The notes under the pieces: generated by a model
Told to the model about the DNA's origin: nothing
What the model saw: the letters and a program-made list of their open reading frames with translations, nothing else
Database searches by the model: none
Made by a program: the position numbers and the translations under genes
In this document: positions 1-6,667 of the stretch, piece by piece
How the letters are laid out: each line of letters starts with the position of its first letter
Numbering within the stretch: the stretch's first letter is position 1
Source: JBBRMQ01 sp038230775
GTDB lineage: Bacteria; Acidobacteriota; Thermoanaerobaculia; Gp7-AA8
Direction of reading: 5' to 3'
NCBI GenBank assembly: GCA_038230775.1
Contig: JBBRMQ010000047.1
Location: 1 to 21,613 of the forward strand
Length of the DNA: 21,613 nt

Positions 1-2
1 CG

Positions 3-443
3 ATCATCGGCGGCGTCGCTTCACCATTCAATTCGTGGCTGGTGCTGCGAGGAATCCGATCGTTGTCCGCGCGCATGCGGATGCACTGCGAGAACGCGCG
101 TGCGATCGCCACCATGCTGGCCTCGCATCCCGCCGTCGAGGTCGTCCATTACCCCGGCTTGCCTTCGCATCCCGGACACGCCATCGCGGCCAGGCAGATG
201 TCGGACTTCGGCGGCATGATGTCGTTTCGCGTGAAGGGCGGGCGGGAGGAGGCGCTGCGCCTGACCTCCCGCGTTCGTCTCTTCACCCGCGCCACCTCCC
301 TCGGCGGCGTGGAAAGCCTGATCGAGCACCGCGCTTCCAGCGAGGGGCCGGCCTCGCGGACACCGCAGAACCTGCTGCGCGTTTCCGTCGGCCTGGAGCA
401 TGTTCAGGATCTTCTGGAGGATCTGCGGCAGGCGTTAGAATAG
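3..443 (+). CDS. Cys/Met metabolism PLP-dependent enzyme (cystathionine gamma-synthase/lyase family), C-terminal part
   Basis: The gene is cut by the left edge of the window; the frame is open from base 3 to the TAG at 441-443 (about 146 codons). The visible part is the C-terminal small domain of the cystathionine gamma-synthase / gamma-lyase / methionine gamma-lyase family of fold-type I PLP enzymes. Family landmarks are the SPFNSWLVLRGIRSL segment (usually SPFDxWLxLRGLxTL), then VVHYPGLPSHPGH, then SLGGVESLIEH, and a terminal LLRVSVGLE whose Arg normally binds the substrate carboxylate. The PLP lysine lies upstream of the window, so synthase and lyase activities cannot be told apart. The family acts in cytosolic sulfur amino-acid metabolism. 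The gene ends 16 bases before an inverted repeat; nothing downstream is obviously linked to it. Family assignment is firm, exact reaction open. Confidence 0.9.
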   Translation: MIGGVASPFNSWLVLRGIRSLSARMRMHCENARAIATMLASHPAVEVVHYPGLPSHPGHAIAARQMSDFGGMMSFRVKGGREEALRLTSRVRLFTRATSLGGVESLIEHRASSEGPASRTPQNLLRVSVGLEHVQDLLEDLRQALE

Positions 444-459
444 TTGCGCGGCCCGCGCC

Positions 460-533
460 GCGCGTTCTCGGTTGTCGGTTATCGGTTGTCCACGCCCTCT
501 CTGCGACAACCGACACGGACAACCGCAACGCGC
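460..533. repeat. Inverted repeat built of GGTTGTC-type heptads (class 2)
   Basis: The left arm (460-490) reads GCGCGTT followed by CGGTTGTC, GGTTATC and GGTTGTC units. The right arm (505-533) carries the complementary GACAACCG, GGACAACCG and AACGCGC. The arms pair over about 29 positions with a 14-base loop. The element fills the gap between the PLP enzyme stop and the next start codon at 537. A close relative with the same unit and the same outer border lies at 17068-17172. It has no U-tract, so it is not a standard Rho-independent terminator, although the transcript could form a long hairpin. Confidence 0.85.
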
Positions 534-536
534 CCG

Positions 537-839
537 ATGGACGCCAGGAAAATGACCAACTTCGAGATCACCTGTCCCTGCTGCGATGCGACGCTGGTCA
601 TCGATCGTGTTTCCGGTGAAGTGCTCCTGCACAAGGCGAAGGAGAACAAGTCGGGACTCTCGCTGGAGTCGATGGTCTCGAATCTCGAGACGCAGAAGAG
701 CGAGATGGCGAAGCGGTTCGAGAAGAATCTTGAAAGCCAGAAAGATCGCGCCCGCATTCTCGAGGAGCGATTCAAGGAAGCGATGCAGCGGGCGGAAAAA
801 TCGGACAAGCCCGTGATCAATCCGATGGATCTGGATTGA
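537..839 (+). CDS. Small CPxCC-motif / coiled-coil protein of unknown function
   Basis: A 100-residue acidic and lysine-rich protein that I do not recognise as a named family. A CPCC knuckle at residues 13-16 (ITCPCCDATL) resembles half of a zinc ribbon. After a short beta-like stretch (LVIDRVSGEVLL) comes a long heptad-like charged helix from about residue 42 to 88, likely a coiled coil, ending in NPMDLD. With a single Cys cluster, metal binding would probably need a dimer. The start at 537 directly abuts the inverted repeat and has no Shine-Dalgarno; ATG 552 is an alternative start. The TGA stop shares one base with the ATG of the following ureohydrolase gene, so the two are almost certainly co-translated. 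A helper role for that enzyme is only inference. Confidence 0.75.
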   Translation: MDARKMTNFEITCPCCDATLVIDRVSGEVLLHKAKENKSGLSLESMVSNLETQKSEMAKRFEKNLESQKDRARILEERFKEAMQRAEKSDKPVINPMDLD

Positions 840-1816
840 TGGCGCTCCGGAAGTTCGATCCGGACGCCGCCGCGGAATACGACGGCATCTACGGTCTCCC
901 ATTCACGGCGGCCGAATCGCGCGTGGTGATCGTTCCCGTGCCGTTCGAAGCCACGACGTCGTACGGCGGCGGAACGTCGCGCGGACCGGCGGCGGTGCTC
1001 GAAGCCTCGAAGCAGGTCGATCTCTTCGATCACGAGACGGGAAGGCCGTACGAGTCGGGCATCGCGATGCTGCCGATCCCGGGCAAGGTCGTGCTCTGGA
1101 ACGCGAAGGCGAAGAAGCTCGGTCGCAAGAAGATCGCGGCGGTCAACAAGATCAGCGTCTCGGTCAATGACTGGGTGTACGACAGGACGCGCGCGCTTCT
1201 CGATGACGGCAAGCTCGTGGCGACGTTAGGCGGAGACCACTCGGTACCGTTCGGAGCGATCCGTGCCCATGCGGAGAACTATCCGGGGCTCGGCATTCTG
1301 CATCTGGATGCGCACGCCGATCTCCGCCACGCGTACGAAGGCTTCACCTTCTCGCACGCGTCGATCTTTCACAACGTGATGACGAAGATCGACGGCGTCG
1401 GAAAGCTCGTGCAGATCGGCGTCCGCGATCTCGGGCTCGCCGAAACGCGGATGATCGAGCAATCGAAAGGGCGCATCGTGACGTTCTTCGATGTCGATCT
1501 GGCGCGCCGCAGGGATGAAGGCACGGCGTTCGCGAAAATCGCCGACGAAATCGTGCGCCAGTTGCCGCGCGATGTGTACCTGTCGTGGGATATCGACGGG
1601 CTCGACCCAACGCTCTGTCCCGGAACGGGAACGCCGGTTCCTGGTGGCCTGTCGTGGAACGAAGCGATCGCCATGCTTCGAGCCATCGTGCGTGCGAAGA
1701 AACGCATCGTTGGTCTCGATCTCTGCGAAGTCGCGCCGGGGGATACCGAGTGGGATGCGAACGTCGGCGCGCGGCTGCTCTACAAGATGATCGGCTTCGC
1801 CCTGATGACATGGTGA
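839..1816 (+). CDS. Agmatinase/arginase family ureohydrolase
   Basis: A 325-residue binuclear-manganese hydrolase of the ureohydrolase superfamily (arginase, agmatinase, guanidinobutyrase, formimidoylglutamase). All metal-ligand motifs are present: GGDHS at 131-135 (H134), LDAHAD at 156-161 (D157, H159, D161) and SWDIDGLDP from 249 (D251, D253), followed by the PGTGTPVPGGL substrate-loop motif typical of the SpeB-like branch. These enzymes cleave a guanidino or formimino group, usually releasing urea. Substrate cannot be read from sequence, so no symbol is given. ATG 839 is preferred over the in-frame TTG 836 because it overlaps the upstream stop codon (TTGATGG). An insertion-like lysine-rich segment at about 85-104 (AKAKKLGRKK) precedes the first metal motif. 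No arginine decarboxylase or other polyamine gene is nearby in the window. Confidence 0.93.
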   Translation: MALRKFDPDAAAEYDGIYGLPFTAAESRVVIVPVPFEATTSYGGGTSRGPAAVLEASKQVDLFDHETGRPYESGIAMLPIPGKVVLWNAKAKKLGRKKIAAVNKISVSVNDWVYDRTRALLDDGKLVATLGGDHSVPFGAIRAHAENYPGLGILHLDAHADLRHAYEGFTFSHASIFHNVMTKIDGVGKLVQIGVRDLGLAETRMIEQSKGRIVTFFDVDLARRRDEGTAFAKIADEIVRQLPRDVYLSWDIDGLDPTLCPGTGTPVPGGLSWNEAIAMLRAIVRAKKRIVGLDLCEVAPGDTEWDANVGARLLYKMIGFALMTW

Positions 1817-1819
1817 GCT

Positions 1820-1890
1820 GCTTCTGTGTGTGGACCGGCATCATCCGGTCTGATGGCTTGACCGGCTGAAGCCGGTCCTCACACAGCAGC
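1820..1890. repeat. Tandem-hairpin element, copy B1 (class 1)
   Basis: The borders GCTTCTGTGTG (1820-1830) and CACACAGCAGC (1880-1890) are inverted copies of each other. They enclose hairpin 1 (GACCGG, loop CATCAT, CCGGTC; 1833-1850), a 9-base spacer, and hairpin 2 (GACCGGC, loop TGAA, GCCGGTC; 1860-1877). The element occupies most of the 94-base gap between two convergent genes, where the transcript hairpins could stop RNA polymerase from both sides. There is no T-run. A close relative lies at 8929-8996. Confidence 0.85.
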
Positions 1891-1910
1891 CCGCCGCCCC
1901 AGTTTCGGCG

Positions 1911-2918
1911 TTACTCGTCCAAAGCGCCGTCGGGCAGCGCGACGCGCTCGCCGCGACTCGCGGCGACGATGCGGGGCACGTGCACGGGGCAGGTCTCGAC
2001 GATGACGCTGACTTTTCGCGGCGGTGTGCCCGCGACCGCGGTTCCGGCGAGGAACACGTCCGGCACGTTCGTCTCCATCGTCGACGGATCGTGGACTGGC
2101 TCCTGCGCGATGCCTTCCAGCTTCACGCCTAACATGTCGAACATCGTCGGATCCTGACGGTAGCCCGTCATCAGCAGCACGAAGTCGGTGGGAATCTCGC
2201 CGGTGGAGAGGACGACGCTTCCGCGCCGGATCTCGAGCACGTTCGTCCGCGGCAGAAAACGCACGAGGTCATCGCGAATGAGCGCGCGCACTTCCGGCAG
2301 CAGCCAGAACTTCACCACCTTCGGATCGAAGTCGTTGCCGCGGTAGCTGATCGTCACGTCCGCGCCGGCGCGATGGCAACGCACCGCGGCCTCCACGGCC
2401 GAGTTGCGACCGCCGACGATCAGCAGGCGCTTTCCGAAGTACTGGTGCGGATCGCCGAAGTGATGCGTGACGTTCGGAAGATCTTCGCCGGGAACCTCGA
2501 TGAGGCGCGGCGTGTGAAAGGCGCCGATCGCGAGAACGAGTTTCTCCACGCGCACGTTGTGTTCGCCGTCCAGCGCGCGCGTGCGCAGCTCGAATCCGCC
2601 GTGCACTTTCTTCACCTGTTCGACGCGCTCGTACGTGCGCACGGTCAGGCCAAAGTTCTGCACCAGCGCTCGAAGGTAGGCGAGGTACTCCTCCCGCGTG
2701 ATCTTCTGCTGGTTCGCCGTCTGGATCGGCATGCCCGCAAGCGCCAGGCGATCGGAGCTCGAATGAAACAGCATCAGAGGCGGATACCACTCGATCGTCG
2801 ACCCGATCTGCGAAGCATCGAAGTGCACGTAATCGATCCCGGCCTGCTTGAACGCCACCGCGAGCTCCAGACCGATCGGCCCGGCGCCGATGATCGCGAC
2901 CTGATGAGACTCGATCAT
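1911..2918 (-). CDS. ypdA: YpdA-family FAD/NAD(P)-dependent reductase (putative bacillithiol disulfide reductase relative)
   Basis: A 335-residue two-dinucleotide-binding-domain flavoprotein. The N-terminal FAD motif is IIGAGPIG (residues 9-16). A second Rossmann motif, IVGGRNSA (167-174), binds NAD(P)H. The segments EWYPP, FHSSSDRLALAGMP and LLMTGYRQDP match the YpdA family, members of which reduce bacillithiol disulfide in Firmicutes. The start at 2918 is fixed by the FAD motif close behind it and by an ATGA overlap with the upstream TerB-like gene, implying translational coupling. Oddity: YpdA proteins I recall carry Cys in the GGGPCG motif, and here that position is Ile15 (GAGPIG). A different thiol or disulfide partner, or another redox role, is therefore possible. 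Homology is clear; the substrate is not. Confidence 0.82.
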   Translation of the reverse strand: MIESHQVAIIGAGPIGLELAVAFKQAGIDYVHFDASQIGSTIEWYPPLMLFHSSSDRLALAGMPIQTANQQKITREEYLAYLRALVQNFGLTVRTYERVEQVKKVHGGFELRTRALDGEHNVRVEKLVLAIGAFHTPRLIEVPGEDLPNVTHHFGDPHQYFGKRLLIVGGRNSAVEAAVRCHRAGADVTISYRGNDFDPKVVKFWLLPEVRALIRDDLVRFLPRTNVLEIRRGSVVLSTGEIPTDFVLLMTGYRQDPTMFDMLGVKLEGIAQEPVHDPSTMETNVPDVFLAGTAVAGTPPRKVSVIVETCPVHVPRIVAASRGERVALPDGALDE

Positions 2919-3379
2919 GCCGTCGCGAGGCCGAGCTCGCGAAGAACCTCGACCTTCGCCTCGATCATCACGCGGTGCTCGAGTCCGAGGAGGTCGGCGA
3001 GTTTGCGGACGAGGTAGTTTTCGTAGTCGGTGAGCTTGCGATCGGAGTAAACGATCCGCCACATCGTCTTCACGATGTCGATGCGCTCGGCCAGCGTCGC
3101 GTTCTTCCGGATGAAGTTCGTCAACGCGAAGTGATCGATGGTCTTGAGCCGCATCTCGGCAGCGGCGTGCACGAGCTCCTGCGCCGCCTCGGTCGTCAGC
3201 GCAAAGGCGCTCTGCAGAAATCCGACGACGTCGCCGTCTTCCGCGGGCGAGAACTCACCATCCGCGTACGCCGTCTCCAGCAGCACGGTAGCGGTGGCCA
3301 GGTGCAACGGGTCCTGACGCTCCTGCGGTTCGGCGGTCATGCCGCCGCGGAAACGCTCCATCAGTTTCGCGAGACTCAC
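2915..3379 (-). CDS. TerB-like (tellurite-resistance/DjlA-type helical) domain protein
   Basis: A 154-residue all-helical protein. After an amphipathic N-terminus (SLAKLMERFRGG) it has two halves typical of the TerB/co-chaperone DjlA N-terminal fold: LLETAYADGEFSPAE near residues 33-47 and the YSDRKLTDYENYLVRKLADL region (about 113-132). Both halves keep the A/S-D-G/R acidic pattern that binds metal in TerB. The family is linked to stress responses and membrane-associated complexes, but its molecular role is poorly defined. The GTG at 3379 is chosen because it includes the amphipathic helix seen at the start of such proteins; ATG 3361 is the alternative. No Shine-Dalgarno is visible, and a TAAGAT box ends 8 bases before the GTG. 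The TGA overlaps the ATG of the YpdA-like gene, so the two form an operon. Confidence 0.8.
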   Translation of the reverse strand: MSLAKLMERFRGGMTAEPQERQDPLHLATATVLLETAYADGEFSPAEDGDVVGFLQSAFALTTEAAQELVHAAAEMRLKTIDHFALTNFIRKNATLAERIDIVKTMWRIVYSDRKLTDYENYLVRKLADLLGLEHRVMIEAKVEVLRELGLATA

Positions 3380-3387
3380 GTCGGTGG

Positions 3388-3393
3388 ATCTTA
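3388..3393 (-). promoter_or_regulatory. Putative -10 box (TAAGAT) for the TerB-like gene
   Basis: On the minus strand TAAGAT ends 8 bases before the GTG start, with no Shine-Dalgarno between them. This spacing would yield a leaderless or nearly leaderless mRNA. No convincing -35 is seen. It lies in the 66-base divergent gap shared with the TonB-dependent receptor gene. Confidence 0.35.
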
Positions 3394-3409
3394 ACTCGCG
3401 ACACACCGG

Positions 3410-3415
3410 TATACT
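3410..3415 (+). promoter_or_regulatory. Putative -10 box (TATACT) for the TonB-dependent receptor gene
   Basis: TATACT matches the sigma70 -10 consensus at five of six positions if read as TATAAT. Transcription would begin near 3422, leaving a short leader that contains the AAAAGGAG ribosome-binding site at 3430-3437. No good TTGACA-like -35 is seen at the expected distance. Confidence 0.4.
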
Positions 3416-3445
3416 GGCACTCTCATCCCAAAAGGAGACTCTCGC

Positions 3446-6106
3446 ATGCGGAAGTTGTCCGGCTTCAGCCTCGTCGTCAGCCTGCTGTTCTCGCTCACGC
3501 TTGCAGCACAACAGAGTGCGGTCGTTCGCGGCCGTGTCACGATTTCGTCCGATGGTTCGCCGCTCACTGGCGCGACTGTTTCGATCGACGAGCTCAAACT
3601 CAGCACGGTGACGGATGCGGAAGGCCGTTACCAGATCGCGATCCCCGGCGCCCACGGCGGGCAGACCGTCAAGGTTGCAGCGACTCTGCAGGGCTTCCAG
3701 ACCCGGACGGCGAGGGTCACGATCGGTGCCGGTGAGGTCACGCACGACTTCACGCTGCCTGTCGCGTTCGGCCAGGAGATCACGGTCGGATCGCGCGCGA
3801 TCAGCGCGGAGGCCGAGAAGGCCGTGCCCGTGGACATCATCACGCACGACCAGATCGAGTCCGCGCCGTCAACCGAGACCAACCAGATCATTCAGAAAGT
3901 GGCGCCGTCGTTCAACTTCCCGCGGCCGACGCTTTCCGACGGAACCGACAGCGTTCGCCCCGCCACCCTCCGCGGCCTCGGGCCCGATCAAGTGCTCGTG
4001 ATGGTGAACGGCAAACGCCGCCATGTCGCGGCGCTCGTCAACGTGAACGGAACCGTCGGTCGGGGATCGGCGGGCGTCGATCTGAATGCAATTCCGGCGT
4101 CGGCAATCGACAGCGTCGAGATTCTTCGGGACGGCGCGGCGGCGCAGTACGGCTCCGACGCCATCGCCGGCGTGCTCAATCTCGTTCTGAAGTCGGACGC
4201 GCAACCGTTGAAGCTCGAAGTGAAGGGTGGATCGACGACGCACAGCGACGGGCAGATGCTGGACACGAATCTGAGCGGCGGGTGGAAGCTCGGAAAGGGT
4301 GTTCTGTTCGGAACGTTCGAATATCGCGATCGCTACCAGACCAATCGCGCGCTGAAGGATCCGCGCGACCAGATCGTCAAAGGCGACGCGGGCAACAACG
4401 CCGTATCGCAGCCCAACACGCACTGGGGCGATGCATACGAGCGCGATCTCATGTCGCTGCTCAACCTCAATCTTCCGATCAGCGACGACGGCAAGCAGAT
4501 TTTCTATGCGTTCGGAACGTACGATCTTCGCCACGGATCGGCCGGCGGGAACTACCGCCGCGCGCTCGATGCCACGGACTGGCCGCAGATCTACCCGAAG
4601 GGTTTCCTTCCGCTCATCGAGCCGCGTGTTGCCGATCAGGCTCTCACGGCGGGCGTGCGAGGCGAGCTGTCCTCGTGGTTCTACGACGCGAGCGCTGCTT
4701 ACGGCCGCAACAAGATGGCCTTCTACGTCCGCAACACGCTGAATGCGTCGCTCGGTCCGCAGACGCCGCCGAACCAGACTTCGTTCTACGCGGGCTTGCT
4801 CGGTGATCGCCAGGCCACGATGAATCTCGACCTGTCGCGCGGGTTCAATGTCGGCCTCGCGGGCCCGATCAACTTCGCGGCCGGAGCGGAATATCGCCGC
4901 GAGGGTTACCAGGTCAGCGCGGGCGAAGTGGCGTCGTATATCAATGGTGGTTCGCTCAATCAATTCGGCACCAGCCGCGCAGCGCCGGGATCGCAGGTCT
5001 TCCCGGGCTTCCGTCCTTCAAACTCCTCGGACAACTCGCGCAACAGCAAGGCGGTCTACATCGACATGGAAGGCGATGTACTGACCCAGCTCCGTGTCGG
5101 TGTCGCCGCGCGCCATGAGAACTTCAGCGACTTCGGCGGCACGACCAACGAGAAACTGACGCTGCGCTACTCGCCGGTCAAGCCGCTGATCTTCCGCGGC
5201 GCGGTCAGCACCGGCTTCCGCGCACCGTCGCTCGGACAGTCATGGTTCTCGGCGGTGAGCACGAACTTCGTGCGCAACACCGTGACGAACGTCGTCGAGC
5301 CGTTCGACATCTGGACCTCGCCGGTGCGAAGCGAGATTGCAGTTGCGCTCGGCGCCCAGCCTTTGCGCCCGGAAACCTCGCGGAACTACAGCGGGGGCGT
5401 GGTGTGGCAGCCGCTGTCCAACCTGGAGATGACGGCCGACGTCTTTCACATCGACATCAAGCATCGCATCGTCCTGTCGGGAAACTTCACGCAGGCGCAG
5501 GTGCAGCCGATTCTGCAGCCGTTCGGCGCCACGGGTGCGCGCTTCTTCACCAACGCCATCGACACGCGGACCAACGGATACGATCTCGTGGTCAATCATC
5601 AGCGCCCGCTGTTGAGCGGCCGCATCGATCTCTCCGCCGCGTACAGCAACAACAAGTCGAAGATCGTCAGCATCGCGCCCACGCCGTCGCAACTCACCGG
5701 CCTGGGTGCTGTCCTGTTCGATCGCGGCGAGCAGCGCCGTTTCGAGTGTGGGCAGCCTCGCGACAGCGCGCGCCTCATGGAGAACTTCACCCAGGGATCG
5801 TTTGGCATCACGGCGCGCGAGAGCCGGTACGGTGAGTTCTGCAGCTTCACGCTCAAGCCGATCGACGACCAGATCTACTCGGCGCGCTGGCTGAGCGACC
5901 TCGAGATGTCGTACCGCTGGAGCAAGTACACGTTCGCAATCGGAGCCGAGAATCTGTTCGATCAGTTTCCCGACAGGAATCTCGGCGCCGGAACCCCTTC
6001 CGGATCCCAGCAGGTCGGTAGCGCGGGCGTGTTCCTCTACCCGCTCAATTCGCCGTTCGGCATGAACGGTCGCTTCGTCTACACGAGAGTGAGCTATAAC
6101 TTCTGA
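3446..6106 (+). CDS. TonB-dependent outer-membrane receptor with N-terminal carboxypeptidase-regulatory-like domain
   Basis: An 886-residue outer-membrane active transporter. Order: signal peptide (1 to about 21, ending LTLAAQQ), a CarboxypepD_reg-like beta-sandwich (about 24-108; VVRGRVTISSDGSPLTGATV, then GEVTHDFTL), a TonB plug (about 110-250), then a 22-stranded-type barrel ending in the aromatic VSYNF. Plug landmarks are ATLRGLGPDQVLVMVNGKRRH, VDLNAIPASAIDSVEILRDG and AAAQYGSDAIAGVLNL. Two Cys about 40 residues apart in a late extracellular loop (FECGQP and GEFCSF) could form a disulfide. A strong Shine-Dalgarno AAAAGGAG stands 8 bases before the ATG. The substrate is not readable; no siderophore or B12 genes accompany it. 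The next gene starts only 3 bases after the stop. Such N-terminally extended receptors are frequent in Bacteroidota and Acidobacteriota. Confidence 0.93.
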   Translation: MRKLSGFSLVVSLLFSLTLAAQQSAVVRGRVTISSDGSPLTGATVSIDELKLSTVTDAEGRYQIAIPGAHGGQTVKVAATLQGFQTRTARVTIGAGEVTHDFTLPVAFGQEITVGSRAISAEAEKAVPVDIITHDQIESAPSTETNQIIQKVAPSFNFPRPTLSDGTDSVRPATLRGLGPDQVLVMVNGKRRHVAALVNVNGTVGRGSAGVDLNAIPASAIDSVEILRDGAAAQYGSDAIAGVLNLVLKSDAQPLKLEVKGGSTTHSDGQMLDTNLSGGWKLGKGVLFGTFEYRDRYQTNRALKDPRDQIVKGDAGNNAVSQPNTHWGDAYERDLMSLLNLNLPISDDGKQIFYAFGTYDLRHGSAGGNYRRALDATDWPQIYPKGFLPLIEPRVADQALTAGVRGELSSWFYDASAAYGRNKMAFYVRNTLNASLGPQTPPNQTSFYAGLLGDRQATMNLDLSRGFNVGLAGPINFAAGAEYRREGYQVSAGEVASYINGGSLNQFGTSRAAPGSQVFPGFRPSNSSDNSRNSKAVYIDMEGDVLTQLRVGVAARHENFSDFGGTTNEKLTLRYSPVKPLIFRGAVSTGFRAPSLGQSWFSAVSTNFVRNTVTNVVEPFDIWTSPVRSEIAVALGAQPLRPETSRNYSGGVVWQPLSNLEMTADVFHIDIKHRIVLSGNFTQAQVQPILQPFGATGARFFTNAIDTRTNGYDLVVNHQRPLLSGRIDLSAAYSNNKSKIVSIAPTPSQLTGLGAVLFDRGEQRRFECGQPRDSARLMENFTQGSFGITARESRYGEFCSFTLKPIDDQIYSARWLSDLEMSYRWSKYTFAIGAENLFDQFPDRNLGAGTPSGSQQVGSAGVFLYPLNSPFGMNGRFVYTRVSYNF

Positions 6107-6109
6107 TGC

Positions 6110-6571
6110 ATGAACCTCTCGGATGACTCGCGGATCTGGATCTTTGGCATTTCACCTTCGCTCGACGACGCGCGAGGAGCTCAGCTCCTCGCGCGCGTCG
6201 ACGGTTTTCTAGGCTCCTGGGCCGCGCACGGCCAGCCGATCACCGCCGAACGCGATCTGCTCCTTGGCAGCTTTCTCGTGATCGCCGTCGATCAGCGCAG
6301 TGAGACCTCCGGCTGCTCGATCGATCGCATGTTCGGGCTCCTGCAGGAGCTCGAGGGCGATCTGAACGTCAAGATCCTCGATGCCGATCGCGTCTTCTAC
6401 CGCGGCGCGGATGATCGCGTGCATGCCGAGTCGCGCGCGCAGTTCCGCGAGAACGGCGACCCGCACACCATCGTCTTCGACATCCTCGCCGAGCGCCTCG
6501 GCGACGTGCGAAGCGGGCGGTGGGAGAAGCCGGCGAAGGACTCGTGGCACCGACAGTTGCTCGCCGTGTAA
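6110..6571 (+). CDS. Conserved hypothetical small protein with GCSID motif
   Basis: A 153-residue soluble protein without signal peptide or membrane segment. It opens with WIFGISPSLDDARGAQL and has FLGSWAAHGQPI near 33-44, a LVIAVDQR strand at 56-63 and GCSID at 68-72, followed by an amphipathic helix. This pattern resembles a small family I recall from Bacteroidota, often mislabelled as ABC transporter ATPase; there is no Walker A or B motif here, so that label should not be used. Cys69 in GCSID is a candidate functional residue. It begins 3 bases after the receptor stop with no clear Shine-Dalgarno, suggesting expression by coupling with the receptor gene. Function unknown. Confidence 0.7.
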   Translation: MNLSDDSRIWIFGISPSLDDARGAQLLARVDGFLGSWAAHGQPITAERDLLLGSFLVIAVDQRSETSGCSIDRMFGLLQELEGDLNVKILDADRVFYRGADDRVHAESRAQFRENGDPHTIVFDILAERLGDVRSGRWEKPAKDSWHRQLLAV

Positions 6572-6589
6572 AGCCGGCAAAGCCGGCAG

Positions 6590-6641
6590 GTGTGGGGCCA
6601 GCCCTCCGGCTGGCCGGCCAGCCAGAGGGCTGGCCCCACAC
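6590..6641. repeat. Tandem-hairpin element, copy A1 (class 1)
   Basis: GTGTGG is followed by hairpin 1 (GGCCAGCC, loop CTCC, GGCTGGCC; 6596-6615), immediately by hairpin 2 (GGCCAGCC, loop AGAG, GGCTGGCC; 6616-6635), and closed by CCACACAG. The two hairpins are also complementary to each other, so a cruciform-like or one long hairpin fold is possible. It is preceded by two direct AAGCCGGC copies (6571-6587), which resemble the stem of the B copies. A relative with the same loops lies at 13688-13740. Confidence 0.87.
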
Positions 6642-6652
6642 AGTTCCAGTTG

Positions 6653-6658
6653 TAAACT
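6653..6658 (+). promoter_or_regulatory. Putative -10 box (TAAACT) for the asparaginase gene
   Basis: TAAACT ends 9 bases before the ATG at 6668 with no Shine-Dalgarno in between, consistent with a leaderless transcript starting at or next to the ATG. The tandem-hairpin element just upstream would separate this unit from the receptor operon. No clear -35. Confidence 0.33.
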
Positions 6659-6667
6659 TCCCCGCTC

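Noticed and set aside
2919..3062. Upstream extension of the YpdA-like gene by 48 codons
   Set aside because: The extension is Arg-rich, overlaps the TerB-like gene deeply, and the FAD motif follows the ATG at 2918 at the usual distance.
6110..6571. ABC transporter ATPase label for the GCSID protein
   Set aside because: It has no Walker A, Walker B or signature motif, and the length is far below an ATPase domain.
6590..6641. Classical Rho-independent terminator
   Set aside because: The stems are strong and GC-rich, but no run of T follows on either strand; termination here is only a possibility.
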